Origin: Ulva prolifera
Lineage: Eukaryota; Chlorophyta; Ulvophyceae; Ulvales; Ulvaceae
Assembly: GCA_023078555.1 (NCBI GenBank)
Contig: CM041199.1
Location: 1,054,001-1,118,000 of the forward strand
Reading direction: 5' to 3'
DNA length: 64,000 nt
Shown here: piece after piece, positions 22,301 to 30,808 of the stretch
Numbering within the stretch: position 1 is the stretch's first letter
Layout of the letters: each line of letters begins with the position of its first letter
Position numbers and translations under genes: made by a program
The notes under the pieces: model-generated
Seen by the model: the letters and a program-made list of their open reading frames with translations, nothing else
The model's database searches: none
Told to the model about the DNA's origin: nothing

Positions 22301-24420
22301 TCGGGGTGACGCATGATTGTGGCATTTATCAACGCGTGTTTAATGTTTTCGAAGGATTGTGTGTGATGCACTGTCCATGGATGTTGCTCCTTAGCACATA
22401 TGCGTTGGAGCAGCGGGCCCGCCAGGGTGGGAAACTTTGGAATGAATCGTCGAAAGTACCCTGCTAACCCAAGAAATGATCTGATATTGTTTGGTGACTT
22501 TTGCAAGTCTTCCAAGGGCCAATCCTTCAAGACCGAGACTTTATAGGGGTCCGGCTTGACCGTGTCGGCCGTGACTACATGACCCAGATACTTGATCTCT
22601 TGTAATGCAAATTGACACTTGGTGGTGTTGCAGAAGAACCGGTGTTCAGAGAGTCGCGTCAAAACAACATCTAGATTTTTCGCGTGATCCTTCTCGGACG
22701 GTGCTAGCACTATGATGTCGTCAAGGTAAGCCAAGCATATTTTTCCTATGAGACCTTTCAAGACAACGTGGACAGCTTGTTGGAATACTGATGGTGCATT
22801 GGAAAGTCCAAATGGCATGACAGTCCATTGATATAGACCATCCGGGGTGCGAAATGCTGTTTTGGGGCCTGCTGATTCGGACAATTTGATTTGGTGGTAT
22901 CCGGACTGTAAATCAAGCGCAGAAAAGAACTTGTGACCCCTGAGTTTGTCAAGCAACGTGTCGATGCGTGGCAGTGGGTATGTGTTTTTGATGGTGTTCT
23001 CGTTCAAGTATCGATAGTCTATGCATAGTCTAAGCTTGCCACCCGGTTTTGGTGCAAAAAGGACGCAAGACGCCCACGGGGAGATGGATGGCTGTACCCA
23101 CCCCATGTCAATCAAATGCTGCAATTGTTTCTCGAGTTCTAGTTGTTCGATAGGTGTCAACCTATATTGCCTGGCAGCCTTAGGGCGAGTGCCCGGCAGC
23201 AAGTCAATGTCCATTTCAAAACCAGATGCTGATGTATTCGGCGGTGCCGGCCCCAGCGTGCCGCCTTCGTGGGAATGTTTGTCAATGATGGCTTGTATTT
23301 GTTTTGGGATCGTGTCAGGTGCTTGTGGCTGGTGCGCTGGAGCCACTTGTTGCGACAAGTATCCTTTCTTGCGCGCACTAGCACAACTGGTACGTATAGA
23401 CTCGATGGTTGGTTTGATGTGTGCGACATACACGGGATATTTCGTAGCGCGCTTGGAGCTAGTCATGGCTTTGAGTTCACGGGCAGATGCAAAAAAATCA
23501 TCCATCGTGCTCGTTTCAGTAGTGAATTTATTTGTGCTTTTGTGTATTGCATGCAACCATATCCTGCCCTTCTTGCCACGTTTCGGCTTCGGAGGAGGAA
23601 CCGTGATCAGAATGTGGGGATGTTTGAATTTGATATGCATGTCCACAGCAGATATCACATCCAATGCAAATAGAGCTTCGTTAGGTTGAAAGTCTGCAGC
23701 TGCACATGGTAGCGAATCCACCACTGTGTACGTGACGGATATGATGTTTCTGCCGACTCGCGTGTCAAGGGTGACCGTGCCAAGACATGATGCCTCGGTG
23801 GCGGAAATTCCAATAGTGACACTGTGTTGTGGTGTGTAAGCAATGTCATGTCGGTTGAGGAAGGTGCGCGTGATCATGCTATGGTTGGCCGCGGTATCAA
23901 CCAGTGCCTTTGTGAAATGGCCGTGGATAGACGTGGGCATTGTGCATAGCAGATCCATGAAATCTGCATGTGTGATTGATACGGCAGCTTTTTTGTCAGG
24001 GTGGATGGATGCACGCTGATTCGTGATAAAAGTGCAGATATGGTACTTTTGCTTTCCGGGTACAGCTGAGCCAGCTGTATATTCAAGAATATGACATGCT
24101 TCATCCACAGTGGTGTGTGAATGTCGGCGTAGGAATGGCAGAAATGCCGATGACTCAAAGATTCGCGCAGGAACAACAATCGTGATGGTATATTTATTCA
24201 TATCAATTGTGTGTATGTGTCTCAACGCAACCTGTGCTTCGTCAGTGTAAGGCAGCGTGACCACTATATTGCTAGATAGCTTGTGATCATCAAATAACGT
24301 TCCTTGTTGGGATTTTAGGTGTGAATCAAAGCGTTGTGCTGAAACAGGGGACAATCGTGCAGCCAATATGTGTGGCTCTACCGCCCATTGAGGGCCTGCG
24401 GAGGGCGGCTTGCCTGCTTC
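19357..24420 (-). CDS. pol: Chromovirus pol polyprotein (protease, RT, RNase H, integrase, chromodomain)
   Basis: About 1,690 residues, directly in frame with gag after its TGA; there is no nearby ATG, so expression probably needs readthrough. In numbering from 24366: protease ALVDTAANHS at about 157; reverse transcriptase with LRLCIDYRYLN, SALDLQSGYHQI and YLDD at 547-550; RNase H MYTDASDYAYGA near 697; a proline-rich insert of about 200 residues (850-1060); integrase zinc finger H-H-C-C near 1165-1203, catalytic Asp1232, Asp1293 and Glu1329 (35 residues between the last two); and a C-terminal chromodomain around 1525-1585 (VFEVESVIDYRR, HYLVRWKGYSAQHDMW). The chromodomain marks it as a chromovirus and should steer integration to marked chromatin. 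The frame is unbroken. Confidence 0.95.
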   Translation of the reverse strand, partial: EAGKPPSAGPQWAVEPHILAARLSPVSAQRFDSHLKSQQGTLFDDHKLSSNIVVTLPYTDEAQVALRHIHTIDMNKYTITIVVPARIFESSAFLPFLRRHSHTTVDEACHILEYTAGSAVPGKQKYHICTFITNQRASIHPDKKAAVSITHADFMDLLCTMPTSIHGHFTKALVDTAANHSMITRTFLNRHDIAYTPQHSVTIGISATEASCLGTVTLDTRVGRNIISVTYTVVDSLPCAAADFQPNEALFALDVISAVDMHIKFKHPHILITVPPPKPKRGKKGRIWLHAIHKSTNKFTTETSTMDDFFASARELKAMTSSKRATKYPVYVAHIKPTIESIRTSCASARKKGYLSQQVAPAHQPQAPDTIPKQIQAIIDKHSHEGGTLGPAPPNTSASGFEMDIDLLPGTRPKAARQYRLTPIEQLELEKQLQHLIDMGWVQPSISPWASCVLFAPKPGGKLRLCIDYRYLNENTIKNTYPLPRIDTLLDKLRGHKFFSALDLQSGYHQIKLSESAGPKTAFRTPDGLYQWTVMPFGLSNAPSVFQQAVHVVLKGLIGKICLAYLDDIIVLAPSEKDHAKNLDVVLTRLSEHRFFCNTTKCQFALQEIKYLGHVVTADTVKPDPYKVSVLKDWPLEDLQKSPNNIRSFLGLAGYFRRFIPKFPTLAGPLLQRICAKEQHPWTVHHTQSFENIKHALINATIMRHPDPNRPFHMYTDASDYAYGAVLTQEYEGKLAPIAWVGRKLNKSEENYYTLEKELGAIVFAYRQWRCYLENNQTVFIHSDHNPLRFLQTQKKLTGKHARWLESLSRIDWKITYIPGDKNVVADAVSRATHLPNTEVTLHDGMTLCAEHPQQPYRALALTNLLVRRPLTPTDFPPLPTSSESSSGTSRATHRQTSQRACQSTGTMGSMPLHMVGQPARPTPAASADNILPAIFTSGRRSILPQTLGLPPGLPEVQPPQSSPTAPSHPPSTPPPGLQLPLRSSPPTSQPRAQHTQTPPPPELPQQQQLSPKPSYHQHTSPKEVLPPPPAHPGKNLRQQPQPRQPPQQLPPPPLPPPPSTIRNAPPKAATSALESPPAEKSPQLSEEPTPEQPEGMVIDQETFAEIGANLHDQHNKHLTLDTVIDDFWERLRTGYAHDPAFRNPSPKFRFDKHFQAYFLDHKLVVPDHDALRKQILLWHHVHPWHAHLGIHRTQALIMDTFHWDNISDDIAAFVTQCHSCQLMKSPGCSDSTLSPLPIPTACWRVVSLDMITQLPRTTSGFDCITVFVDQFSKMVRLIPTVNTLDGPGFAKLFFTHIYPHYGLPLGICSDRGAQWNNKFFKSICSHMGIDLRLTFSYHPRANGQVERLNRVIEEALRHFVSPAHDDWDTFLPHVEFSINSAKNASTGCTPFQLNRITPPLSPTALAFSLPESRKLHTSVLHRMYYHLAKQALSEAKQSMWSGPLNSKPSPQFAVGKPVLLSISKLALHHPSLRRKFTARWVGPCTILELVGTRAAKLQLPATLRALKIHNVFHFSCLKPYIDAHYHECTAAPQPTASMDADKVFEVESVIDYRRTHRATATAARAGPHYLVRWKGYSAQHDMWLPVGELGNCLDKVAGYLFQHASSKERDIMIDQFPKRARLQLTHLVQRAQRTTHRDTNTCESPSRPPRLHTKTRRKSQRISNMPPKHAAVARFRYCSACAAYLH

Positions 24421-26700
24421 TCAGCGTATATGTGGTGCGTCATGCCGTGTCCGCTTGGGGTAACCCTTACGGTTGCCAGGGTCATACCGGTTGCGTTTGC
24501 CTCTGTCATGCCGCTGATCGGCTGCTGGTGGTGGAAGCTGGTACCCGGTTGGCAGCGGGGTGAGCGTCCTGTCCCTGTTGGACGGGTCCGCGAAGAACGC
24601 TGCCTTAGCTGCTGGCGGCACAAGGTTGGTGAAGCATGGGCAATCGCCCAACTTGTGCATTGCCTGCTGCGGGTTGCTGCGGTTGGGGGGACACATGCCA
24701 CACTGTTTATACTTGAACATGAAGTATACCTTGCACAACAGCTGAACCGTGCCAAGGGTGTTGGCTGTCAATGTGCCCGGGAGGGGGCCTGTTGCGTGGG
24801 AGAGGGCGCCGCGGAGCGAGGTGGGCCCGCCGGCGAACTCCTTCTCCACTGCTGCTATGAACGCCGGTGTGAGTTTGACACCAGGAAAATGTTGCAGCTC
24901 CTGCCAAAACCGGCGGAGGTCGGTTTCGCTATTAGTGTTGCACATTTCTTTGAGAAACGGGATATGTCCCACTGGTTGAGCGTCCTGTTGAGTCTGCACA
25001 TGTCGGCCTTTATGAGGGGGTCGTGGAATGTTCGCTGCAGCGGCCTGTTGTGTGGGTTTGTCAGTCATGTTTTTGCGTTTGTTATATAACATGGCATAGT
25101 CGAACCGACTTTCAGATGTATCTGCTGAAAATCTTCTGACAGTGTTGGCAGACTCGCGAACCTGAAGCAGCTGCTTGATCGCCCATGACACGAAATTCAT
25201 TGCGACTGAATCAGCTTTCTCGGTGTTCTCAAGCATGGCCGGTGTCAATTCATTTTGGAATTTATCCAGCAGCTGTGACAAGGGCATGAACATGACAAGT
25301 GTGGATGTGACCTGCGATTGGCACGAGGGTGACATGATATGTTGCAGCTTCGTGAATAAAATGCATGCAAACTCAAGACGCGTCTGCTTTCCTGGCATGT
25401 GTGCATAATCGAGGAAAATCAGATGATAATAAGATTTGATGTGATGTATGATCTCATTGAAGTCGCACGCTTCTGTCATGTTGTAATTTTGCCATGCGCG
25501 TTCAACATTGTGACGGAACTGGCCATTGGTGAAATAAAAATCACGGATGCATTCCAACCATTGGCGAAGAGTGCAATTTGGACGCAGAGCTGTCTCTTGT
25601 GCCACAGCGAAGTGCTGATCAGACTGTTTACATGAGCGCGACATGATATGTTGGATGATCTGTCGCTCAGAAAGACGCATGCAAGATGCACGTGCATGCA
25701 ATGCGTCGCTCTGGTATTTGTGCCAACGCAACTCCGCCGATTGGTCGCCACGCAAGGCAGCCCCTGTGGGCATTTTAATGTTGTCAAATGTGTACTCTGC
25801 TGTTTTAAACCACATAGGAGATTTGTCATCCTCAAAATTAGGCTCAACGTCGGGGAAGGAGGACGTCGTGGGGAGGACAGATTGTACCTGTGTTGTAGCC
25901 GGCGTGGTACAGTCCCGGTATTGAGTAGCCTCCGACTTCACGAACTCGGCCACATGGACGATCTGGGCGTCTCTCTTGATGCTGTTGAAACAAAATCCTC
26001 TAGATTTGAACGCAAAGAAAACGGCATGAATGACTTGGAGCAGCACAGTGTCCGCTGCATCAGCCAAGTGCACGACGGCTGCACCTGGGCTGGTGATGGC
26101 TGGTGAAGATTTCAGCTTCGCAGCGCGAGTCTGAACGCTCATATGCATGAGCGCGTCCGCCGTCGCCGGGCACATCAGCCATGCCAGCATAAACGAGGTG
26201 TAATCAGTAGCAAAAGCAAAGGCCAGATCGAGCATCGGAGCTGCGAATCGGGGGCCCAACCAGCACATGACAGCCATGTTCGTGGGGCACAAGAGATCAC
26301 GGGTCACGCCGGGGTTAGGGCCCCACTCAACTTCACAACGTCCACCCTCAGGCAACGCAATAGCTGCCGTCAGCTCAGGTGCATTGGACTTGGGTTCCAG
26401 AGGACGGAATGGGAGTTCCGCCTCTGGAAGTTCGGTCTGAAGAAGAACCTGGCGCGCGTCCTTGAATGCTGTGGACGCGACCGCACGTGTACCGCGGCTG
26501 GCATCCGCGAGAACATGGCCTAGCCAACGCATGCCAGCTACAGCGCGCCTAATCTTATCAACACTATCATGCGACTGCATACTAATGCCAGGAATCTGTG
26601 CCTGGGCGTGGTCTACAGACATGTTCGAATCCCTGGGATCACACAAGGACTGATTCACCGCCCCCCATTCGGGTGCAACCGGGATGTCTGGTTCGACCAT
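24421..26700 (-). CDS. gag: Chromovirus gag
   Basis: 759 residues starting MVEPDIPVAPEWGAVNQSL at 26700, about 70 bases from the 5' LTR. The middle part (around 290-560) is the likely capsid region, with helices and QWLECIRDFYFTNGQFRHNV. Near the C-terminus (about 667-690) lies CGMCPPNRSNPQQAMHKLGD then CPCF, an unusual Cys/His cluster in place of the standard CCHC knuckle. It ends in a basic tail (RGKRNRYDPGNRKGYPKRTR) at a TGA that is in frame with pol. It should form the particle shell and bind the RNA genome. Confidence 0.9.
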   Translation of the reverse strand: MVEPDIPVAPEWGAVNQSLCDPRDSNMSVDHAQAQIPGISMQSHDSVDKIRRAVAGMRWLGHVLADASRGTRAVASTAFKDARQVLLQTELPEAELPFRPLEPKSNAPELTAAIALPEGGRCEVEWGPNPGVTRDLLCPTNMAVMCWLGPRFAAPMLDLAFAFATDYTSFMLAWLMCPATADALMHMSVQTRAAKLKSSPAITSPGAAVVHLADAADTVLLQVIHAVFFAFKSRGFCFNSIKRDAQIVHVAEFVKSEATQYRDCTTPATTQVQSVLPTTSSFPDVEPNFEDDKSPMWFKTAEYTFDNIKMPTGAALRGDQSAELRWHKYQSDALHARASCMRLSERQIIQHIMSRSCKQSDQHFAVAQETALRPNCTLRQWLECIRDFYFTNGQFRHNVERAWQNYNMTEACDFNEIIHHIKSYYHLIFLDYAHMPGKQTRLEFACILFTKLQHIMSPSCQSQVTSTLVMFMPLSQLLDKFQNELTPAMLENTEKADSVAMNFVSWAIKQLLQVRESANTVRRFSADTSESRFDYAMLYNKRKNMTDKPTQQAAAANIPRPPHKGRHVQTQQDAQPVGHIPFLKEMCNTNSETDLRRFWQELQHFPGVKLTPAFIAAVEKEFAGGPTSLRGALSHATGPLPGTLTANTLGTVQLLCKVYFMFKYKQCGMCPPNRSNPQQAMHKLGDCPCFTNLVPPAAKAAFFADPSNRDRTLTPLPTGYQLPPPAADQRHDRGKRNRYDPGNRKGYPKRTRHDAPHIR

Positions 26701-26772
26701 GGTGGCGCCAGCGCTGTTCTATCTGCAGAAATTCGTATGTTCAGGTCAGGAGAATTTTAGCAAATCGATACC

Positions 26773-27634
26773 TGTCTAGGAGCGGAGCTCCGTGGGGGCT
26801 TGTTACCTCCGGATGTAGCGAAGTGATGGGCTTTCGTCGCGGTACGTAGACCTTTGCCGACAGTGGAACAAGCGGGAAATACACAATATGCTAAGACAGC
26901 GTGTAAGCAGTATGCAGAAATAGATGGCACCCCATCTGGACGGAAGAAAAGTGTGTCCAGACCCAGCAAGCGCAGGTATAAATACCCGTGACGCGCCCAG
27001 GACGACCCCCTGCTTGGCTGGCCTCGCCGAGATGCCGCGCAATCGCGAGCACCCACCAGAGATCCCGAATATGCGAGGGAAATCTGCATGTTGTGGTTGA
27101 TATTCATCAGAGCAGGCGCTGCGTTGATATTACGGAGTGCCCGCGCTGGATGTGTGAGCAGCGGTGTATGCATGCGCCCATGTAGGATGCACCCTAAGCC
27201 CGCTGTGGCGTGGCATGGTTGCAGGCGCGTGGGGCGCTGATGGCTCGGTGCGAGTGCTGGTTATGCAGCATCTCGGTCGGAGGACAGATAGGTGTCATCG
27301 TCCGTGATTATTGTGCTGATGGACGTGGTGTGCGCCGCTGAGCTGGCTGTAGACGCGTCAAGCGCGTGACTGTTCATGTCGCAGCGTTCAAGGTTGCCCC
27401 GAATGCTTTGAGCCTGGTGCAGTGTTTGAGTTGCGACCAAACGTATTGTGACGAACGGTGTTGCCCGAACTTCGTGTATTTGTCTGACACGCATTTGGAG
27501 TGTATATTGTGGGTTGTACTTGGACATGCAAGGGTCGCGTCAGCGAGCATGCATGCATCTGAGTCAGCGAGTGACAACACATGTTTTTGGCTGATATTTT
27601 CTGAGTGCCAGTGTGAGATGTTCGTCTCACAACA
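26773..27634 (-). repeat. Chromovirus 5' LTR
   Basis: 862 bp, twin of 17605-18466. As the 5' LTR it should hold the promoter for the minus-strand transcript. The sequence TATAAATA on the plus strand near 26977 is not in the transcription direction and is not called. Confidence 0.95.
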
Positions 27635-27756
27635 ACTCCCTTAAGCTCGAGAGCTATGCTGACTGGGATGCGATCGCTCGGGAGGAGCTCACACAGCGGA
27701 AGGTGTAAGGAAGATGGAAGCTGTAAGGCAGATTACGAAGTCTGCTCACCGATACC

Positions 27757-28042
27757 TCAAGACGCGTGTTAGTCTCATCGAGTGTGCACAGGGGTTAATG
27801 CGCGTGCCTGAGCTGGTAAGCATGCTGACTGTGCATGACGACGTGGAGGGGAGCGTACCTTGCCATCGCGTAAAGTCGCGCGGCAGAAATGAAAGTAAGA
27901 ATTGAACCGGTGACCTCATGAGTACACACTACATGCTCTACCACTGGGGCTCACCTGAAGCAACGAGTCCTTTGTTAGATGACTCCTCCCTTGATTATGT
28001 CATCTATATTCTTGGATCCCCAGATACGGATATCCCACAACA
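27757..28042 (-). repeat. TRIM 5' LTR
   Basis: 286 bp matching 17163-17448, followed (leftward) by the priming-site-like GGTATCGGTGAGC. The last two bases expected from the 3' LTR are missing. Confidence 0.85.
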
Positions 28043-28186
28043 GCAGCGCCTCTGAGCATCGAGCATGTGATTCATCGGCTATACATGGCACGGGCAGGCA
28101 ACCCTGACAACGGATGGCGGGCCAAGGTCTTAAATGAATCGATTTCAGCATGAAGGTGGGTATTGCTGCCCGCTACACGGGGCGAG
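28043..28186 (+). pseudogene. Helicase-end exon fragment, second copy (continued past the TRIM)
   Basis: Continues the frame begun at 17133-17160: APLSIEHVIHRLYMARAGNP then DNGWRAKVLNES before a stop. The TRIM and the nested chromovirus lie exactly between the halves. Whether the frame was spliced on to 28187-28801 is unclear. Confidence 0.45.
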
Positions 28187-28801
28187 GTGCGGTGCGTGCA
28201 TGTGCACGGTTGCCAGGGGGACGCCCAGGCAAACCCAGCGATCGAGGAAGGCTCCCGACGCACGGGAGGCCTACTGTGGCGATAATAGCCAAGGCTGTGG
28301 ACGCGGCAGCGTTGCATGCGAACCTGTGCTAGCATTTATTCGCCTCTCTACTTACAGAGCAGTTGATCACGTCCGACAGGGTCGTGTGCCGTAGCATCTG
28401 CGGCCCCGGATCCGGCGCCGCAGCAAGGAATGCGTTAGATAATTTATCAGTCCGTGTTTTTTCAACACCCTCTGTTGCCGTTCGAATCTCACAGGTGAAA
28501 GTCAGAGGGTTGTGAGACGGTAGGCGGATCTGATCGCAAGCTCGCAAGCTTGCAGCGGACTGTGAGCCCGAGGCCCTCGCGCCCAGCCGACCACGCCGGC
28601 GCTGGGGAGGAAACAGCGGCTGCCATAGAGCCGGACAAGTGGCGACGGTGGGGATGGCAGGACAGGGCGCGATAACCGAGACAGCTCATGGTCAGGTACG
28701 GAAGATCCTCTACAGCCCTGTAGATGTGTAGGTAAGCTTGCATGCATGCAACGACATGCACCGGAAGCCAGGCGTGCGAGAAATTCTTGCACAGTGGAAA
28801 G
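28187..28801 (+). repeat. 615-bp duplicated end-of-unit segment (matches 1169-1783)
   Basis: Same length as 1169-1783 and nearly the same sequence, here directly after the helicase-end fragment. A frame with RPTVAIIAKAVDAAALHANL followed by a GTGCTA donor and a CTTACAG acceptor hints at exons, but stops prevent a firm model. 28802-29077 then holds an Arg-rich, low-complexity piece resembling 3440-3560 upstream of copy 1, and no clear gene. Confidence 0.75.
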
Positions 28802-29077
28802 GCTTGGCGGAATGACCTTCTGTAGCACAGATGTCGCACACTACACCCTTCACACACGCACACACCATGCATGGCGTGTACCATGGGGTGCACGAGGGCC
28901 GAGGTCACAGGCGCCGGCGTCAGCGACGTGGGCGGGTGGTGGTTTATGGCGGAGCAGCCGCCGGGGACGGACCGCAGCCGAGACGGCGTAGGCGCAGGCG
29001 TGAACGCCGGGGACGACCCGAACCGCCGCAGAGGTGCGAACCACATCGACGGCGCCTAGTTTGGTGCATGTATAATG

Positions 29078-29802
29078 CATGCTGTAACACACGCTGTCAC
29101 ACACGCTATAGCACATCTGTGGCACAAGCTTTAGCACATGCTGTAGCACACGCTGTGGCACACGGTGTAGCGCATGCGGTAACAGATGCTGTAGCACGAG
29201 CTTTAGCACAATACACGCTGTACCACACTCTGTAAGCTGTAACACAATACACGCTGTACCACACTCTGTAGCACCACACGCAACGGCAAACCTGTAGCAC
29301 GCGCTGCAACACACGCTGTAGCACACTCTGTAGCACATGCTGTGACCGATACAGTAGCACGAGCTTTAGCACAAGCTCTAACACATACTGTAACACACAC
29401 AGCAGTACATCTGTGGCACAAGCCATAGCACATGCTGTGGCACACGCTGTAGCACACGCTGTAGCACACGTTGCAGCACCTGCGGTGGCGCACGCAAGTG
29501 CACAAATTTCTTTAAAATATAACACACGCTGTAGTACAAGCTGTAAATGATGCTGAAGCACACGCTATAGCGCGCATGCAGTGGCATCAGCCGTTGCACA
29601 TCTGTAACACACGCTGTACCACAAGCTGTAGCATGAGCTTTAGCACAAGTTGTAACAGACACTACATCTGTGGCACAAGCCATAGCACATGCTGTAGCAC
29701 ACGCTGTAGCACGAGCTTTAGCACAAGCTGTAACACATACTGTAACACACACAGTAGCACACGCTGCAGCACCTGCTGTGGCACACGCGAGTGTTCAGAC
29801 TA
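29078..29802 (-). repeat. 12-bp minisatellite, reverse orientation, part 1
   Basis: Units such as GCACACGCTGTA, the inverse of the units at 1976-3158. The array resumes at 36407 after the copia element, which inserted inside it. Confidence 0.9.
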
Positions 29803-29807
29803 TAACA

Positions 29808-30167
29808 TGTCAGAAACCGTTTCAGCTTGCAGGCCAGACGCGCAGTCTCAGTTCAGGTCACATCGGGTCAGCCAGCGTTTCCATACCTGCTGCGCACAGA
29901 GGTAGAACCGAGGAAACGCGTAAGAGGAGATAAGTGCTAGTACCGTAAGACAGTAATGAGAATGGTTACAGATCTCAGTGTGCACATGCTTATATGCACA
30001 CTGAACACTCAACACTCAAGGTTACGGCGGGAAACCCTCGCACGATCTCTCTCACTACATCGAGACGATCCTAGCTGGCGGCTTACCCCTACACTGGATC
30101 CGCGGATCGTTCGTGCATGGGTGCACCTGTCACCACACTGCTGCCCGCAGGCTCATGCATTGTGACA
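29808..30167 (-). repeat. Copia 3' LTR
   Basis: 360 bp. Compared with 36047-36406 I see differences at TTCAGC/TTCATC and at GTAATG/GTGTTG, so the insertion is young but not brand new. Confidence 0.94.
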
Positions 30168-30184
30168 CTCCCCCATAAACCCTG

Positions 30185-30808
30185 CTACGTCTCCACTAGC
30201 TGGAGTTTATTACGAACTTCTAGCAAAGCAGGTCCGGGCAGCACTTTAGTAAACACATCTGCTAACTGATCGACAGTGCCGACCCATGCTACCTTAAGTT
30301 CATCCATCTGGACATATTCCCGCACTCGCAAGTGCCGCACACGAATGTGCTTGGATCTGTCAGTGGACACAGCATTCACAGCCAAGATATTGGCACTCTT
30401 ATTGTCACCCCACAGAGTCGGCTTATGTGGGACGAGTTTCAAATCGAGAAGCAACTGCTTCACCCACATCAACTCGTTGGCTGTTGCACTCATCGCGATG
30501 AGTTCAGCCTCTGTTGTATCCCCAGCCACTATACTCTGCTTCTTCGAACGCCAGAGAACAGAGTTCCCATACACTCGAATAATCATACCAGACACGCTTT
30601 TCAGATCAGCAGAGTTCGCAAAATCTGCATCCGAAAAAGCTTCTAGCAAACACCCATGTCCCTCAGAGCCTACAAATTTTATTCCTAGATTTTCCGTGGA
30701 CTGTAGGTATCTCAGAACGTGTTGCACGGCAGACCAGTGTTCCTTCAGACTACTAGACATGTGCCGGGCCAGGGCATGTGCCACGTAGCTCAGGTCAGGT
30801 CGTGTCAC
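30185..30808 (-). CDS. Copia pol, RNase H part (frame 3)
   Basis: 207 residues, TRPDLSYVAHALARHMSS to the element's end, with the copia RNase H signature: DADFANSADLKSVSG, SIVAGDTTEAELIAMS, WGDNKSAN and DVFTKVLPG. It overlaps the RT frame by four bases in another phase. In intact copia elements these are one frame, so a one-base change near 30830 in an A-run separates them. Confidence 0.9.
   Translation of the reverse strand: MTRPDLSYVAHALARHMSSSLKEHWSAVQHVLRYLQSTENLGIKFVGSEGHGCLLEAFSDADFANSADLKSVSGMIIRVYGNSVLWRSKKQSIVAGDTTEAELIAMSATANELMWVKQLLLDLKLVPHKPTLWGDNKSANILAVNAVSTDRSKHIRVRHLRVREYVQMDELKVAWVGTVDQLADVFTKVLPGPALLEVRNKLQLVET

Larger units (their letters stand above)
17605..27634 (-). 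mobile_element. Complete Ty3/gypsy chromovirus retrotransposon
   Basis: A 10,030-bp element on the minus strand with equal 862-bp LTRs at 26773-27634 (5') and 17605-18466 (3'). The element is flanked by ACTCC on both sides (17600-17604 and 27635-27639), a perfect 5-bp target-site duplication. On its own strand the LTR starts TGTTGTGAGACG and ends CTAGACA. The polypurine tract TTAAGGGGGGAAG directly precedes the 3' LTR, and GGTATCGATTTGC directly follows the 5' LTR as the likely primer-binding site. gag and pol are both open. No difference between the LTRs was noticed, so the insertion looks recent and possibly still mobile. It sits inside the TRIM. Confidence 0.96.
17161..28042 (-). mobile_element. 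TRIM-like miniature LTR element, split by the chromovirus
   Basis: Two LTRs of about 286 bp, 17161-17448 (3' LTR) and 27757-28042 (5' LTR), appear identical over the shared part. On the minus strand they begin TGTTGTGGGATATCC. The site is flanked by GCAGC on both sides (17156-17160 and 28043-28047), a 5-bp target-site duplication. After removing the nested chromovirus only about 270 bp of interior remain, with no protein. A priming-site-like GGTATCGGTGAGC follows the 5' LTR, and a polypurine tract TTAAGGGGGGAAG precedes the 3' LTR. The 5' LTR lacks the last two bases (CA) of the 3' LTR. It is non-autonomous and must have been moved by another element's proteins. Confidence 0.85.
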
